Assembly (NCBI RefSeq): GCF_002934625.1
Contig: NZ_PTJD01000005.1
Location: 62,001-126,000, forward strand
Length of the DNA stretch: 64,000 nt
Direction: 5' to 3'
Source: Kineococcus xinjiangensis
GTDB lineage: Bacteria > Actinomycetota > Actinomycetes > Actinomycetales > Kineococcaceae
Shown here: piece by piece, positions 36,805 through 45,069 of the stretch
Numbering within the stretch: the first letter of the stretch is position 1
How the letters are laid out: the number at the start of each line of letters is the position of its first letter
Notes under the pieces: model-generated
Told to the model about the DNA's origin: nothing
Databases searched by the model: none
The model's input: the letters and a program-made list of their open reading frames with translations, nothing else
Made by a program: the position numbers and the translations under genes

Positions 36805-38247
36805 GTGCACGACACGTGTCGGACGAGGCGCGACGACGGGTTCTCCCTCGTCGAGGTCATCGTGGCCCTGGCGCTGCTCGGGGCCGTGCTCGCCGGGGTC
36901 GCGACGCTGTTCCTGAGCGGCATGCGCACCACCACCAACCTCGACCGCCGCCAGATGGCCGTGACCGTCGCCGGCCAGCAGATGGAGCTCGTCCGCAGCG
37001 TCCTGCCCCGCACCGAGGGTTCCGTGAGCGCCCTGGTCCGCGGGCGGACGGCGGCCGCGGTCGACGCGAGCTGGAACGCGGCTCCCACAGACTTCCAGAG
37101 GGCGACGGGCAAGGCCAGCGATCCCGCGGCCCTCGCGGGGGCAACGCCCGTCGTTCCGTTCGAGACGCCTGTCACGCTGGACGGCACCAACTACACGGCG
37201 CGGACCTACATCGGCACGTGCGAGCGCCAGGCCGCGACCCCCGACCGGTGCAGCGCGCCTGCCGGAGCGACGCCCGTCGCGCCCTGGCTCTACCGTGTCG
37301 CGGTCGTCGTCACCTGGACGGAGAAGGGCGAGACGACGTGCGCCGCCGGCAACTGCGAGCACGTCCTCACCACCCTGATCGACCCCACGAAGGACCCGGT
37401 CTTCAACACCGGGCCCCCGACGCCCGTCGCCAACCCGGACAGCGTCTCCATCGCGTACAAGACGGCGACGAACATCGCGGTCCGCAGCAACGACCGGCAC
37501 GCCGCGCTCGCCTCGGTCGAGGTCCTGACGACGGACGGCAACGGCACCGCGACGGTCACCGCCGACAACCGGGTCCTCTTCACGCCCAAGGCGGGCTTCG
37601 CCGGTGATGCGGTCTTCACCTACCGCCTCCACCTGGAGACTCGGGTCTCCGCGCCCGCACTGGTGACGGTCGCGGTGGCCCAGCCCGTCTTCGTCGTCGG
37701 CGGCGAGTCGGCAACCGTCGCGCGCAACCAGCCGGTGTCCTTCGACGTCCTCGCCAACGACACGATCGACGGGCTTCCGCCGGGAACCGGCACGACCGTC
37801 GAAATCGTGTCGGCGCAGAGCGGCAGCGCATCGGTGGCGGGCGGGACCGTGACGTTCACCCCCGCGTACGACTTCGTCGGAACAGCCACCTTCAAGTACA
37901 GGCTGGTCTACGACGGCTTCCGCTCACCTGAGGCCACTGGTGTCATCACGTACTTCCTGCCCCCGTTCAAGGTGGCCGACGACTACTTCAGCCTGGTCCG
38001 CAAGCACAACAGGAACTCGATCACCATCGACGTCCTCCGCAACGACACCTGGGCCGGCCTCCGGGTGAAGCTCGTCGTCGTCAACCAGCCCCCGGAGGGC
38101 TTCGTCACGGTCAACAGCGACGGCACCTTGACCTACACGACGAAGAACCCCGGCTGGAACGGGATCGACGTCTTCACGTACGAGGTCGAGGACGACACCG
38201 GCCGCCGTGCGCGGGGGATCGTGTACATGGAGGTGACGAAGGAATGA
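36805..38247 (+). CDS. PilV-like prepilin fused to three Ig/cadherin-like (tandem-95 type) domains
   Basis: The N-terminus is a class III prepilin signal: MHDTCRTRRDDG cleaved after Gly 12, then FSLVEVIVALALLGAVLAG with Glu at +5. The pilin part runs to about residue 205 and contains four cysteines. From about residue 212 there are three beta-rich repeats with the tandem-95/cadherin-like pattern: VRSNDRHA, VLANDTIDGLP and VLRNDTWAG at their starts, and VLFTPKAGFAGDAVFTYR, VTFTPAYDFVGTATFKYR and NPGWNGIDVFTYEV near their ends. A surface-exposed, adhesin-like minor pilin is the likely role. The GTG follows GGAGGGGGA. It overlaps the next gene (ATGA). Confidence 0.87.
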   Translation: MHDTCRTRRDDGFSLVEVIVALALLGAVLAGVATLFLSGMRTTTNLDRRQMAVTVAGQQMELVRSVLPRTEGSVSALVRGRTAAAVDASWNAAPTDFQRATGKASDPAALAGATPVVPFETPVTLDGTNYTARTYIGTCERQAATPDRCSAPAGATPVAPWLYRVAVVVTWTEKGETTCAAGNCEHVLTTLIDPTKDPVFNTGPPTPVANPDSVSIAYKTATNIAVRSNDRHAALASVEVLTTDGNGTATVTADNRVLFTPKAGFAGDAVFTYRLHLETRVSAPALVTVAVAQPVFVVGGESATVARNQPVSFDVLANDTIDGLPPGTGTTVEIVSAQSGSASVAGGTVTFTPAYDFVGTATFKYRLVYDGFRSPEATGVITYFLPPFKVADDYFSLVRKHNRNSITIDVLRNDTWAGLRVKLVVVNQPPEGFVTVNSDGTLTYTTKNPGWNGIDVFTYEVEDDTGRRARGIVYMEVTKE

Positions 38248-38876
38248 GGGTGATGAAGCCGCTCCCCGAGCGGCGTGACGGCGGCTTCACCGTCGTCGAG
38301 CTGGTGGTCGCCATGAGCATCTTCACAGTGATTTTGGCGATCTTCATGGCCGGCGTCGTCTCCATGACCAAGTCCACGGTCAAGGCGCAGAACACCAGCG
38401 ACGAGTCGGCGCAGGCGCGGAAGATCTTCCAGACCTTCGACCACCAACTCCGCTACGCGGACGCCGTCAACTGGCCCAACCAGGCCGCCGACGGATACTG
38501 GTACGTCGACTTCAGGACCCGCGCCACCGTCGCCGGCGCCCCCAGCGAGTGCGTCCAGTTCCGGCTCAACACCGCGGAGAGGACGCTGGAGCGGCGCGCC
38601 TGGAAGGTCGCACCCACGGTCACGGCACCCCCGTGGTCCACCGCCGCCTCCTGGGTCGGCCTCCCTCCGGCGGGCACGGCACCCTTCAAGCTCGAGGTGA
38701 CCAGCGCCGAGCACCAGCACCAGCGGCTCACGGTGGACCTGTCGGTCTCCCGCAAGTCGGGCCAGCCGGGTACGAGGCTGCACTCCACGTTCGTCGCCCG
38801 CAACACGACGCCCATGACCCGCACGAACGACCCGGCCCCGAGTGCGGCCGTCTGCACGGAGGTCCCGCGCGCATGA
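38244..38876 (+). CDS. PilW-like minor prepilin
   Basis: The 210-residue protein has the prepilin signal MRVMKPLPERRDGG with cleavage after Gly 14, then FTVVELVVAMSIFTVILAIFMAG with Glu at +5. The remainder is a soluble beta-rich domain (YWYVDFRTRATVAGAPSECVQ) of the PilW/PilJ kind. Both gene junctions are four-base overlaps, so it is translated with the PilV-like and PilX-like proteins. Together these probably form a pilus-initiating tip complex. The assignment to PilW rests on position and length. Confidence 0.82.
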   Translation: MRVMKPLPERRDGGFTVVELVVAMSIFTVILAIFMAGVVSMTKSTVKAQNTSDESAQARKIFQTFDHQLRYADAVNWPNQAADGYWYVDFRTRATVAGAPSECVQFRLNTAERTLERRAWKVAPTVTAPPWSTAASWVGLPPAGTAPFKLEVTSAEHQHQRLTVDLSVSRKSGQPGTRLHSTFVARNTTPMTRTNDPAPSAAVCTEVPRA

Positions 38877-40525
38877 GAACTCCGACCGGAACCGCGGGGA
38901 GCCGCGGGCGAGACGACGAAGGCGGCGCCCTGCTCGTCGTCGTGATGGCGATGCTCGTCGCGACCTCCTTGGGCATCCTCATCCTCGGCGTCGTGCTGGC
39001 GCAGGCGCGCCCCACCGCCTTCGCCCGCAAGAACGTCAGCGCGGCGAGTGCCGCGGAGGCCGGCTTCAGCGCCGCGCTGAGCCAGCTCCGCACCGCGACG
39101 AGCGTCACCGCCCCGGGGGTCATCGAGGGGGATCGGGAGCTGCTGCCGTGCGACCCGTCCACCCACAGCGCGACGATCACGGGCCAGGTGAGCGGCTCGG
39201 CCAGCGCGCCGCGCTACGAGGTGGACGTCCGGTACTTCATCCAGGATCCCGCTCACCAGTCGGAAGCGTGGCGCGACGCGAACAGGCTCGAGTGCGACCC
39301 GGTCGGCGGGCCGGTGCGGGTTCCGCACTACGCGCTGTTGGAGTCCGACGGCATGGGTCCCGGCCCGGCCACGGCGGGGGACCGGAAGGTCGAGACGGTC
39401 TACGAGTTCCAGCTCGAGAACCGGAACACGAGTGGTGGTCCCATCCACCACGGGGACGGGAACGCCCTCAATCCGGTGCGATGCCTCGACGCGGGATCTG
39501 CGGCGCCGGCGCTCAGCACCATCCTGACGGTGCAGAGCTGCGTCGTCGGTGCCGCGCAGCAGAAGTTCGCCTGGCAGAAGGACTACTCCATCGTGCTGAC
39601 CTCCACGCAGGGTGACCCCTCGCGTCCGGAGCTCTGCGTCACGGCCGACCCGAGCGGTCCGGTCGGTGCCTACGCCCATCTCGCCAAGTGCGACGGCACC
39701 TTCAAGCAGAAGTGGGGCTTCAGCAACCACAGGCACTTCTACGCGCTCCCCCGCTACTCCCTGAGTGTGAAGGACGCAAGCGACGCGCGATGCATGGATG
39801 CGGCTGGGGTCGTAGGAGCGCAGGTGACCCTGACTTCTATGTCCGTGTCACCCACCGTGGGCCAGTGCGTCAACGGGGAGCAGCGGAGGAAGTGGTCCCC
39901 CGAAGCGATCACCGGCTCCGGAGGAGTCGGGGACAACGGCCCGACCCTCGCGGACGTCGCCGACAAGGAACTCCAGTGGGTCAACTACCTCGAGTTCGGG
40001 CGCTGCATCGACGTGCCGAACCGCAACATCAACAGTCCGTCTGCGCAGCCGGAGCTGATCCTCTACCCGTGCAAGCAGGACCCCCGCGCGAAGATCGACG
40101 CGGAGGGCGACCCCCAGTGGAACCAGACGCTCATGCTGGATTCGGCGTCGAGCACCATCTACACATGGCACATCAACCAGGGGTTCAAGGGGACGTTCAA
40201 GCAGGCTCGAGACGGTGGCGGCAGCAGGGTTTGCCTCACTTCGCCCGGGTCCTCGGGAGGCTTCGTGTGGCTCTCGTCCTGCGTCACGGGATCGACGACG
40301 CAGCAGTGGACGGTGAAGCGAGAGACGGGTCGGATCAGCGACAGCTTCACCATCGTGGACCGCGCGGGGCGGTGCCTGGGCAACGGCGCCGTCGCGAGCC
40401 ACTCCCCCTACCCCGCGCCCGTCGTCGAGGCGTGCGTCCCCGGCGACCCGGGGCAGAAGTGGAACGCCCCGCCGGGCGCCGTCCCCGCAGCGCTCCAGGG
40501 CACCCAGGAGATCTACGGTGGCTGA
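38873..40525 (+). CDS. PilX-like membrane-anchored protein with ricin-B-like lectin repeats
   Basis: The 550-residue protein begins with a PilX-type anchor (EGGALLVVVMAMLVATSLGILIL) that lacks the Glu +5 of ordinary pilins, as expected for PilX/GspK-like tip subunits. From about residue 190 onward there are repeated CLDAG/CMDAAG/CIDVPN-type starts and six QxW-like endings (QKFAWQ, KQKWGF, RRKWSP, PQWNQT, QQWTVK, QKWNAP). This is the pattern of ricin-type beta-trefoil carbohydrate-binding domains. A lectin-bearing pilus tip is inferred. It overlaps the previous gene by four bases and pilD by eight. Confidence 0.82.
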   Translation: MRTPTGTAGSRGRDDEGGALLVVVMAMLVATSLGILILGVVLAQARPTAFARKNVSAASAAEAGFSAALSQLRTATSVTAPGVIEGDRELLPCDPSTHSATITGQVSGSASAPRYEVDVRYFIQDPAHQSEAWRDANRLECDPVGGPVRVPHYALLESDGMGPGPATAGDRKVETVYEFQLENRNTSGGPIHHGDGNALNPVRCLDAGSAAPALSTILTVQSCVVGAAQQKFAWQKDYSIVLTSTQGDPSRPELCVTADPSGPVGAYAHLAKCDGTFKQKWGFSNHRHFYALPRYSLSVKDASDARCMDAAGVVGAQVTLTSMSVSPTVGQCVNGEQRRKWSPEAITGSGGVGDNGPTLADVADKELQWVNYLEFGRCIDVPNRNINSPSAQPELILYPCKQDPRAKIDAEGDPQWNQTLMLDSASSTIYTWHINQGFKGTFKQARDGGGSRVCLTSPGSSGGFVWLSSCVTGSTTQQWTVKRETGRISDSFTIVDRAGRCLGNGAVASHSPYPAPVVEACVPGDPGQKWNAPPGAVPAALQGTQEIYGG

Positions 40526-41324
40526 TGCGGGCGCCGTGACTGCCGCGACTCCCGTCGTCGCCGCACTCGTCGGACTGCTCATCGGCTCCTTCCTCAACGT
40601 GGTGATCCACCGCGTGCCGAGGGGGGAGTCGGTGGTCCGCCCGGCCAGCCGCTGCCCCGGCTGCGGCCACGCCGTACGCAGTCGGGACAACGTGCCCGTC
40701 GTGTCGTGGCTGCTCCTGCGCGGGCGCTGCCGGGACTGCGCGGCACCGATCAGCGTCCGGTACCCGCTCGTCGAGTTCGGCACCGGCCTGCTGTTCGGTG
40801 CCGTCGCGTGGCTCGTCGGCCCGTCCTGGGCGCTGCCGGCGTACCTGTACCTCGCCGCGATCGCCGTGGCGCTGACGATGATCGACCTGGACGTGCAGCG
40901 GCTGCCCGACGCCATCGTCAAGCCGTCCTACGTCGTGGCGGCCGTCCTGCTCGCAGCGGCCAGCGCGGCGACGGGGGACTGGGGCGCGATGCTGCGCGCC
41001 GGCATCGGCTGCGCCGCCCTCCTCGCCCTCTACGCCCCGCTGTGGCTGTTCGGGGGGATGGGTCGCGGCGACGTCAAGCTCGCCGGTGTCCTCGGCCTGT
41101 ACCTGGGCTGGTGGAGCTGGGAGGCGCTCGTCGTCGGCGGGTTCGCGGCGTTCGTCCTCGGCGGCGCCGTGGGTGTCGCCCTCATGCTCCTCGGCCGCGC
41201 CCGGCGCCGCACGAAGGTCCCGTTCGGCCCGTCCATGCTCGCGGGTGCGCTGCTCGCACTGTTCGCCGCGGCACCCGTCGCGTCCTGGTACCTGGGCGTC
41301 GTCGGCCTCGCGCCGCCGGCGTAG
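40518..41324 (+). CDS. pilD: Prepilin peptidase / N-methyltransferase PilD
   Basis: PilD is the aspartate protease of the inner membrane that removes prepilin leaders and methylates the new N-terminus. The 268-residue protein has the N-terminal SFLNVVIHRVPRGES, the zinc-type cysteine pairs CPGC (46, 49) and CRDC (71, 74) of the methylase domain, and catalytic aspartates in MIDLDVQRLPD (Asp 123) and GMGRGDVKLAG (Asp 185). Several membrane helices follow. Both activities look intact. It closes the minor-pilin operon and would process all prepilins in the window. Confidence 0.95.
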   Translation: MADAGAVTAATPVVAALVGLLIGSFLNVVIHRVPRGESVVRPASRCPGCGHAVRSRDNVPVVSWLLLRGRCRDCAAPISVRYPLVEFGTGLLFGAVAWLVGPSWALPAYLYLAAIAVALTMIDLDVQRLPDAIVKPSYVVAAVLLAAASAATGDWGAMLRAGIGCAALLALYAPLWLFGGMGRGDVKLAGVLGLYLGWWSWEALVVGGFAAFVLGGAVGVALMLLGRARRRTKVPFGPSMLAGALLALFAAAPVASWYLGVVGLAPPA

Positions 41325-41350
41325 GCACGTACCCACCCGCACGTCAACTT

Positions 41351-41390
41351 CGGGCGGTTCCAGACCTCAAGTGGGGTCCGGAACCGCCCG
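41351..41390 (+). terminator. Hairpin after pilD overlapping the pilM promoter
   Basis: A 16-bp stem with one mismatch (CGGGCGGTTCCAGACC pairing with GGTCCGGAACCGCCCG) and an eight-base loop follows pilD by 26 bases. Its loop and 3' arm contain the TCAAG and CCCG blocks of the sigma-28-like element, so terminator and promoter share sequence. Confidence 0.65.
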
Positions 41391-41392
41391 AT
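41367..41392 (+). promoter_or_regulatory. Sigma-28-like promoter of the pilMNO operon
   Basis: TCAAGT (41367-41372), 14 bases, CCCGAT (41387-41392). It is the fourth instance with the same spacing, about 70 bases before the pilM GTG. It overlaps the preceding terminator stem. Confidence 0.55.
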
Positions 41393-41463
41393 CCCTTTCC
41401 TGAGGGACACCAGCAGGTGTCCGCCGGACCACCGGAACCACATTCCCAGGACTAGGAGGCGAC

Positions 41464-42510
41464 GTGCCCGGACGCACCGCCATCGGCCTCGACATCGGGA
41501 CGTCGGGCGTGCGCGCTGCCGAGCTCTCCTACGGCAAGCACGGCATCACGCTGGAGAAGTTCGGGCAGGTCGCCCTCGCGGAGGGCGCCGTCCAGGACGG
41601 CGAGGTCATCGACGTCCCCCTGGTCGTGGACGCGCTCAAGACCCTGTGGAAGGGCAGCGGGTTCAAGGGCAAGGACGTCGCTCTCGGCGTGTCCAACCAG
41701 CGCGTCGTCGTCCGCCAGGTCGACCTGCCGTGGCTGCCGCCAGCTGAGTTCAAGGCCGCCCTGCCGCTGCAGGTGCAGGGCCTGCTGCCCATGCCCGTGG
41801 CCGACAGCGTCCTGGACTTCCACGCCACCGAGGAGCTGAACGAGGGCGGCCAGCGCACGCTGCGCGGCCTCCTCGTCGCGGCGTCCCGGGCGATGGTGAT
41901 GTCCAACGTGCGGGCCGTCCAGGCGGCCAGGCTGCGGCCGAAGTCCGTCGACCTCACGCCCTTCGCGGTGCTCCGCTCCGTGGGCCGCCCCCACTCCGAC
42001 GTCGCCGTCGAGGCGCTCATCGACATCGGCGCCCGCGTCAGCAACCTCGTCGTCCACGCCGCCGGCGTGCCGCGCTTCGTCCGCGTCCTCCTCATGGGGG
42101 GGCAGGACGTCACCGACGCCATCGCCGAGCGCCTCGGCATGCCGGGCGCCCTCGCGGAGGGCATCAAGCGCCAGGCCGTCGAGGACGTCGAGCAGCGCGA
42201 CCTCGAACTCGCGTGGCACTCCATCGACGTCTCGATCGACGTGCTCGTGGACGAGATCCGCAGCTCCATCGCCTACTACTCCGCGTCGAACCCCATGTTC
42301 CCCGCAGAGCGCATCGTCCTCACCGGCGGTGGCTCCCTCCTCGACGGTGTCGCGGACCGCCTCGCCGAGGTGACCCGTCTGGAGGTCGTCGCAGGTGACC
42401 CCATCTCCCCGCTGCACATCGGCCGCACCGGTCTGGACGAGGACCAGCTGCGCCACGTGCAGCCCCTGGCCGCCGTGCCGGTCGGCCTCGCCCTCGGAGT
42501 GATCGCATGA
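41464..42510 (+). CDS. pilM: Type IV pilus assembly protein PilM
   Basis: PilM is a cytoplasmic actin-like ATPase that binds the N-terminus of PilN and links the pilus motor to the envelope complex. The 348-residue protein has the phosphate-1 loop AIGLDIGTSGVRAAEL, the PilM segment VVRQVDLPWLPPAEFKAALP, EALIDIGARVSNLVVH as phosphate-2, and the adenosine motif IVLTGGGSLLDGV. The GTG follows AGGAGGCGAC. Its stop overlaps the pilN ATG. Confidence 0.94.
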   Translation: MPGRTAIGLDIGTSGVRAAELSYGKHGITLEKFGQVALAEGAVQDGEVIDVPLVVDALKTLWKGSGFKGKDVALGVSNQRVVVRQVDLPWLPPAEFKAALPLQVQGLLPMPVADSVLDFHATEELNEGGQRTLRGLLVAASRAMVMSNVRAVQAARLRPKSVDLTPFAVLRSVGRPHSDVAVEALIDIGARVSNLVVHAAGVPRFVRVLLMGGQDVTDAIAERLGMPGALAEGIKRQAVEDVEQRDLELAWHSIDVSIDVLVDEIRSSIAYYSASNPMFPAERIVLTGGGSLLDGVADRLAEVTRLEVVAGDPISPLHIGRTGLDEDQLRHVQPLAAVPVGLALGVIA

Positions 42511-43166
42511 GCATGCAGACCCTCGAGACGCTGACGACGCACACCCGCGTCGCCAGGGTCGACCTCCTCCCGCCGGAGATCGAGGAGGGGCGCCGCTTCA
42601 ACCGCCTCCGCGCCGGGCTGGCCCTCGGGCTGGTCGGCGTCCTCGGCATCGCCGGTGCCGCCTACGCCATCACCCTCGGGCACGTCGACCGCGCCGGGGA
42701 GGCCCTGGCGGCGGAGCAGGCGCGCACCTCCACCCTGCAGGCCGAGCAGGCCAAGTACGCCGAGGTCCCGAAGATCCTCAGCGAGATCGAGGCGGTCGAG
42801 CGGCTCCATGCGGATGCCACCGCCTACGACATCGCCTGGTACGGCTACCTCGACTCCATCGCCGGCAGCGCCCCGGAGAAGGTCGCGCTCAAGTCGCTGA
42901 CGTTCACAGTCACCCCGCCGTCCCTCACGAATCCGCCGGACGCCGCTGCCGCGAACCCGCTCGCCGTTCCCGGCGTGGGCACGGTCGACATCACCGGCGA
43001 GACGACGTCGCAGGAGACCGTCGCCGCGTGGATGGACAGTCTCGGCGCCATCCCCGGGTTCTCCCAGCCGGCGCTGTCCAGCTCCGCCTTCGCGAAGGAG
43101 ACCGGGCTCGTCACCTTCGTCACCTCCGCCACCGTGACCGACGACGCGCTGCTGCGCAAGCAGTGA
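42507..43166 (+). CDS. pilN: Type IV pilus assembly protein PilN
   Basis: PilN is a single-pass membrane protein whose short cytoplasmic tail binds PilM and whose outer domain pairs with PilO. The 219-residue protein contains VARVDLLPPEIEEGRRF, the INLLP-like PilM-binding tail, then one helix (LRAGLALGLVGVLGIAGAAYA), a coiled-coil stretch (EALAAEQARTSTLQAEQAKYAEV) and a ferredoxin-like domain. The ATG overlaps the pilM stop (ATGA). Confidence 0.9.
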   Translation: MSMQTLETLTTHTRVARVDLLPPEIEEGRRFNRLRAGLALGLVGVLGIAGAAYAITLGHVDRAGEALAAEQARTSTLQAEQAKYAEVPKILSEIEAVERLHADATAYDIAWYGYLDSIAGSAPEKVALKSLTFTVTPPSLTNPPDAAAANPLAVPGVGTVDITGETTSQETVAAWMDSLGAIPGFSQPALSSSAFAKETGLVTFVTSATVTDDALLRKQ

Positions 43167-43191
43167 CCCGAGAGACGATGGGGCCAACCTC

Positions 43192-43917
43192 ATGACCAAC
43201 TCCAAGCCCAGGATGTGGGTCGCCGGAACGGGCGTCCTCGCAGTCCTCGTCCTCGTCGCGACGTGGTTCCTGCTCGTCTCGCCCAAGCGGGCCGAGGCTG
43301 CCGCGCTGGCGGAACAGCGCGCTGTGCTGCAGAGCACCAACGACACGTTCGCCAACCGGACGGCGACCCTCAAGGCCCAGTTCGAGACCCTCGACGGGCA
43401 GCGGGCCAAGCTCGCCCTGATCCGGGAGACGCTGCCCGCCGAGACCGAGGTGCCGGCCCTCCTGCGCCAGCTCGAGGGCTACTCCAAGTCCACCGGGGTG
43501 GTGCTGCTGAGCATCACCCCCGGCGCGCCCGTCGCCGAGGCGGCCCCGGCCGCGCCCGGCGCCGCTCCCGCCGCTGCTCCCGGCGCCGCACCGGCGCCGG
43601 CCCCCGCTGCGGGGTCCACGGCCGCCGTGTACAGCCTGCCGCTGACGGTCACGACCGCCGGGTCCTTCGCGGAGACGGAGCTCTACCTCAAGAACCTCCA
43701 GGCGGACATGAAGCGCTTCTTCCTCGTGGAAAACCTGGCGCTGTCGTTCGACGAGCAGGCTGACACGACGGCCACGGGTGCCTCCGCTCCCGGGATCAGC
43801 GCGACCATCACGGGGAGGATCTACGTGCTGCGCACCGACACGGGCGCCAAGCCCGCCACCGCGCCCGCCACCCCGGAGGTCGCCGACACCACCACAGACG
43901 CAGAGACGGTGAGCTGA
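43192..43917 (+). CDS. pilO: Type IV pilus assembly protein PilO
   Basis: PilO forms a heterodimer with PilN in the alignment subcomplex. The 241-residue protein has one membrane helix (VAGTGVLAVLVLVATWFLLV), a coiled coil (residues about 32-75), LPAETEVPALLRQLEGYSKSTGV, a Pro/Ala-rich linker about residues 120-145, and a C-terminal ferredoxin-like domain. Its stop overlaps the following ATG. Family assignment rests on topology and its place after pilN. Confidence 0.88.
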   Translation: MTNSKPRMWVAGTGVLAVLVLVATWFLLVSPKRAEAAALAEQRAVLQSTNDTFANRTATLKAQFETLDGQRAKLALIRETLPAETEVPALLRQLEGYSKSTGVVLLSITPGAPVAEAAPAAPGAAPAAAPGAAPAPAPAAGSTAAVYSLPLTVTTAGSFAETELYLKNLQADMKRFFLVENLALSFDEQADTTATGASAPGISATITGRIYVLRTDTGAKPATAPATPEVADTTTDAETVS

Positions 43918-44981
43918 TGGACCAGCAGTTCTCCGGGTTCGGCGCGCCCGACGCGCACCCGGCCCCCGACACGACCCTCGCCCCCGGCGAGGAGGTCAAG
44001 GCCGGTGACGGCCGCGCCCTGCGCGCCATCCTCGCCGGCGCGGCCGCCATCACCGTCCTCGGCGGCGGTGCGCTCGGGTTCTTCTGGCTGAGCACCCCGC
44101 CCACCGTCGAGACCGTCACCGGCGGCACCGCGGGCACCCGCATCGTCCCGCCGGTGGCGCAGTCGACGGGGACGCCCACCGCCGAGGGTCTCGGCTGGTC
44201 GGTGAGCAAGCGCGACGTCTTCAAGCCCCTCGCCACCCCGGCGGCGGTGACGTCGTCGACGTCCCCGACGTCCTCGGGCGCTGGACCGCTGGCTCCCGTG
44301 CCGGGGATCCTGCTCCCCACGCTCGCGCCGCAGCCCACCAGCCCGGCCCCGGTGGACCCCGACCCGGCCAAGACCGCGAAGCCCGCCCCGACCGGCACCC
44401 AGGCTCCCGCGCCGAAGCCGTCGACCCCCGGGGCGCCCATCCCGGTGCCGTCCAAGTCGACGGCACCGGCCTGGGAGGTCTCCTCCTACACCTACCTCGG
44501 GCCGCGGGACGAGGAGGACGGCGAGGGAGGTGACAGGTCGAACTTCACCGTGGCCCCGCACGAGGTCGACGACGGCTACGCCAAGAACCTGGGCTACTAC
44601 GTCTACATCGCACCCGGCGACAGGCTCTACCCGGCTGCCGTCACCTTCCAGGAGGAGAAGGACGGATCCGCGTGGATCACCTCCGACCGCGGGGTGGCGC
44701 AGGGCTGGATCGTGCCGGCGAAGAAGAAGGTGCCCGCCACCGCCATGGGGAAGACCAGCGGAACTGTGCGGCTCGTCGGCAAGCGCAACGAGAAAGCCTA
44801 CTACGTCCAGGTGGACCGGGGGCCCTCGAAGCTCTACGAGCTCACCCAGAAGATCGAGGGCACCCCCCTCACCCTCGAGAGCGTCGGAACGGCTCTCGAC
44901 ACCGTCCGGTTCACGGACGCCGACGGAGTCACCTACTACGGCCCTGTCGGAGCCGGCGAGACCGACGGCGTCACCTTCTGA
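43917..44981 (+). CDS. Membrane-anchored pilus protein in PilP position
   Basis: The 354-residue protein has a cytoplasmic N-terminus, one membrane helix (LRAILAGAAAITVLGGGALGFFWL), and the motif WSVSKRDVFKPL, reminiscent of the short RDPFxPL-type segments of PilP/GspC proteins. A long Pro/Thr/Ala linker follows, then a soluble C-terminal domain (YYVYIAPGDRLYPAAVTFQEEKDGSAWI). I do not recognise a named family. Its last place in pilM-pilN-pilO and the one-base overlap with pilO suggest an alignment-complex or wall-spanning role. A terminator follows. Confidence 0.75.
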   Translation: MDQQFSGFGAPDAHPAPDTTLAPGEEVKAGDGRALRAILAGAAAITVLGGGALGFFWLSTPPTVETVTGGTAGTRIVPPVAQSTGTPTAEGLGWSVSKRDVFKPLATPAAVTSSTSPTSSGAGPLAPVPGILLPTLAPQPTSPAPVDPDPAKTAKPAPTGTQAPAPKPSTPGAPIPVPSKSTAPAWEVSSYTYLGPRDEEDGEGGDRSNFTVAPHEVDDGYAKNLGYYVYIAPGDRLYPAAVTFQEEKDGSAWITSDRGVAQGWIVPAKKKVPATAMGKTSGTVRLVGKRNEKAYYVQVDRGPSKLYELTQKIEGTPLTLESVGTALDTVRFTDADGVTYYGPVGAGETDGVTF

Positions 44982-44986
44982 CGCAC

Positions 44987-45012
44987 GGCTCCGCCCCCAT
45001 CGGGGCGGAGCC
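44987..45012 (+). terminator. Terminator hairpin after the pilMNO operon
   Basis: An 11-bp perfect stem (GGCTCCGCCCC and complement) with a four-base loop begins six bases after the stop codon of the last operon gene. Confidence 0.8.
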
Positions 45013-45069
45013 CGCCCACCGCTCTGATCCTGGCGCCCGCCACCCACCTGCTCTTCCCGGAGGCACCCG

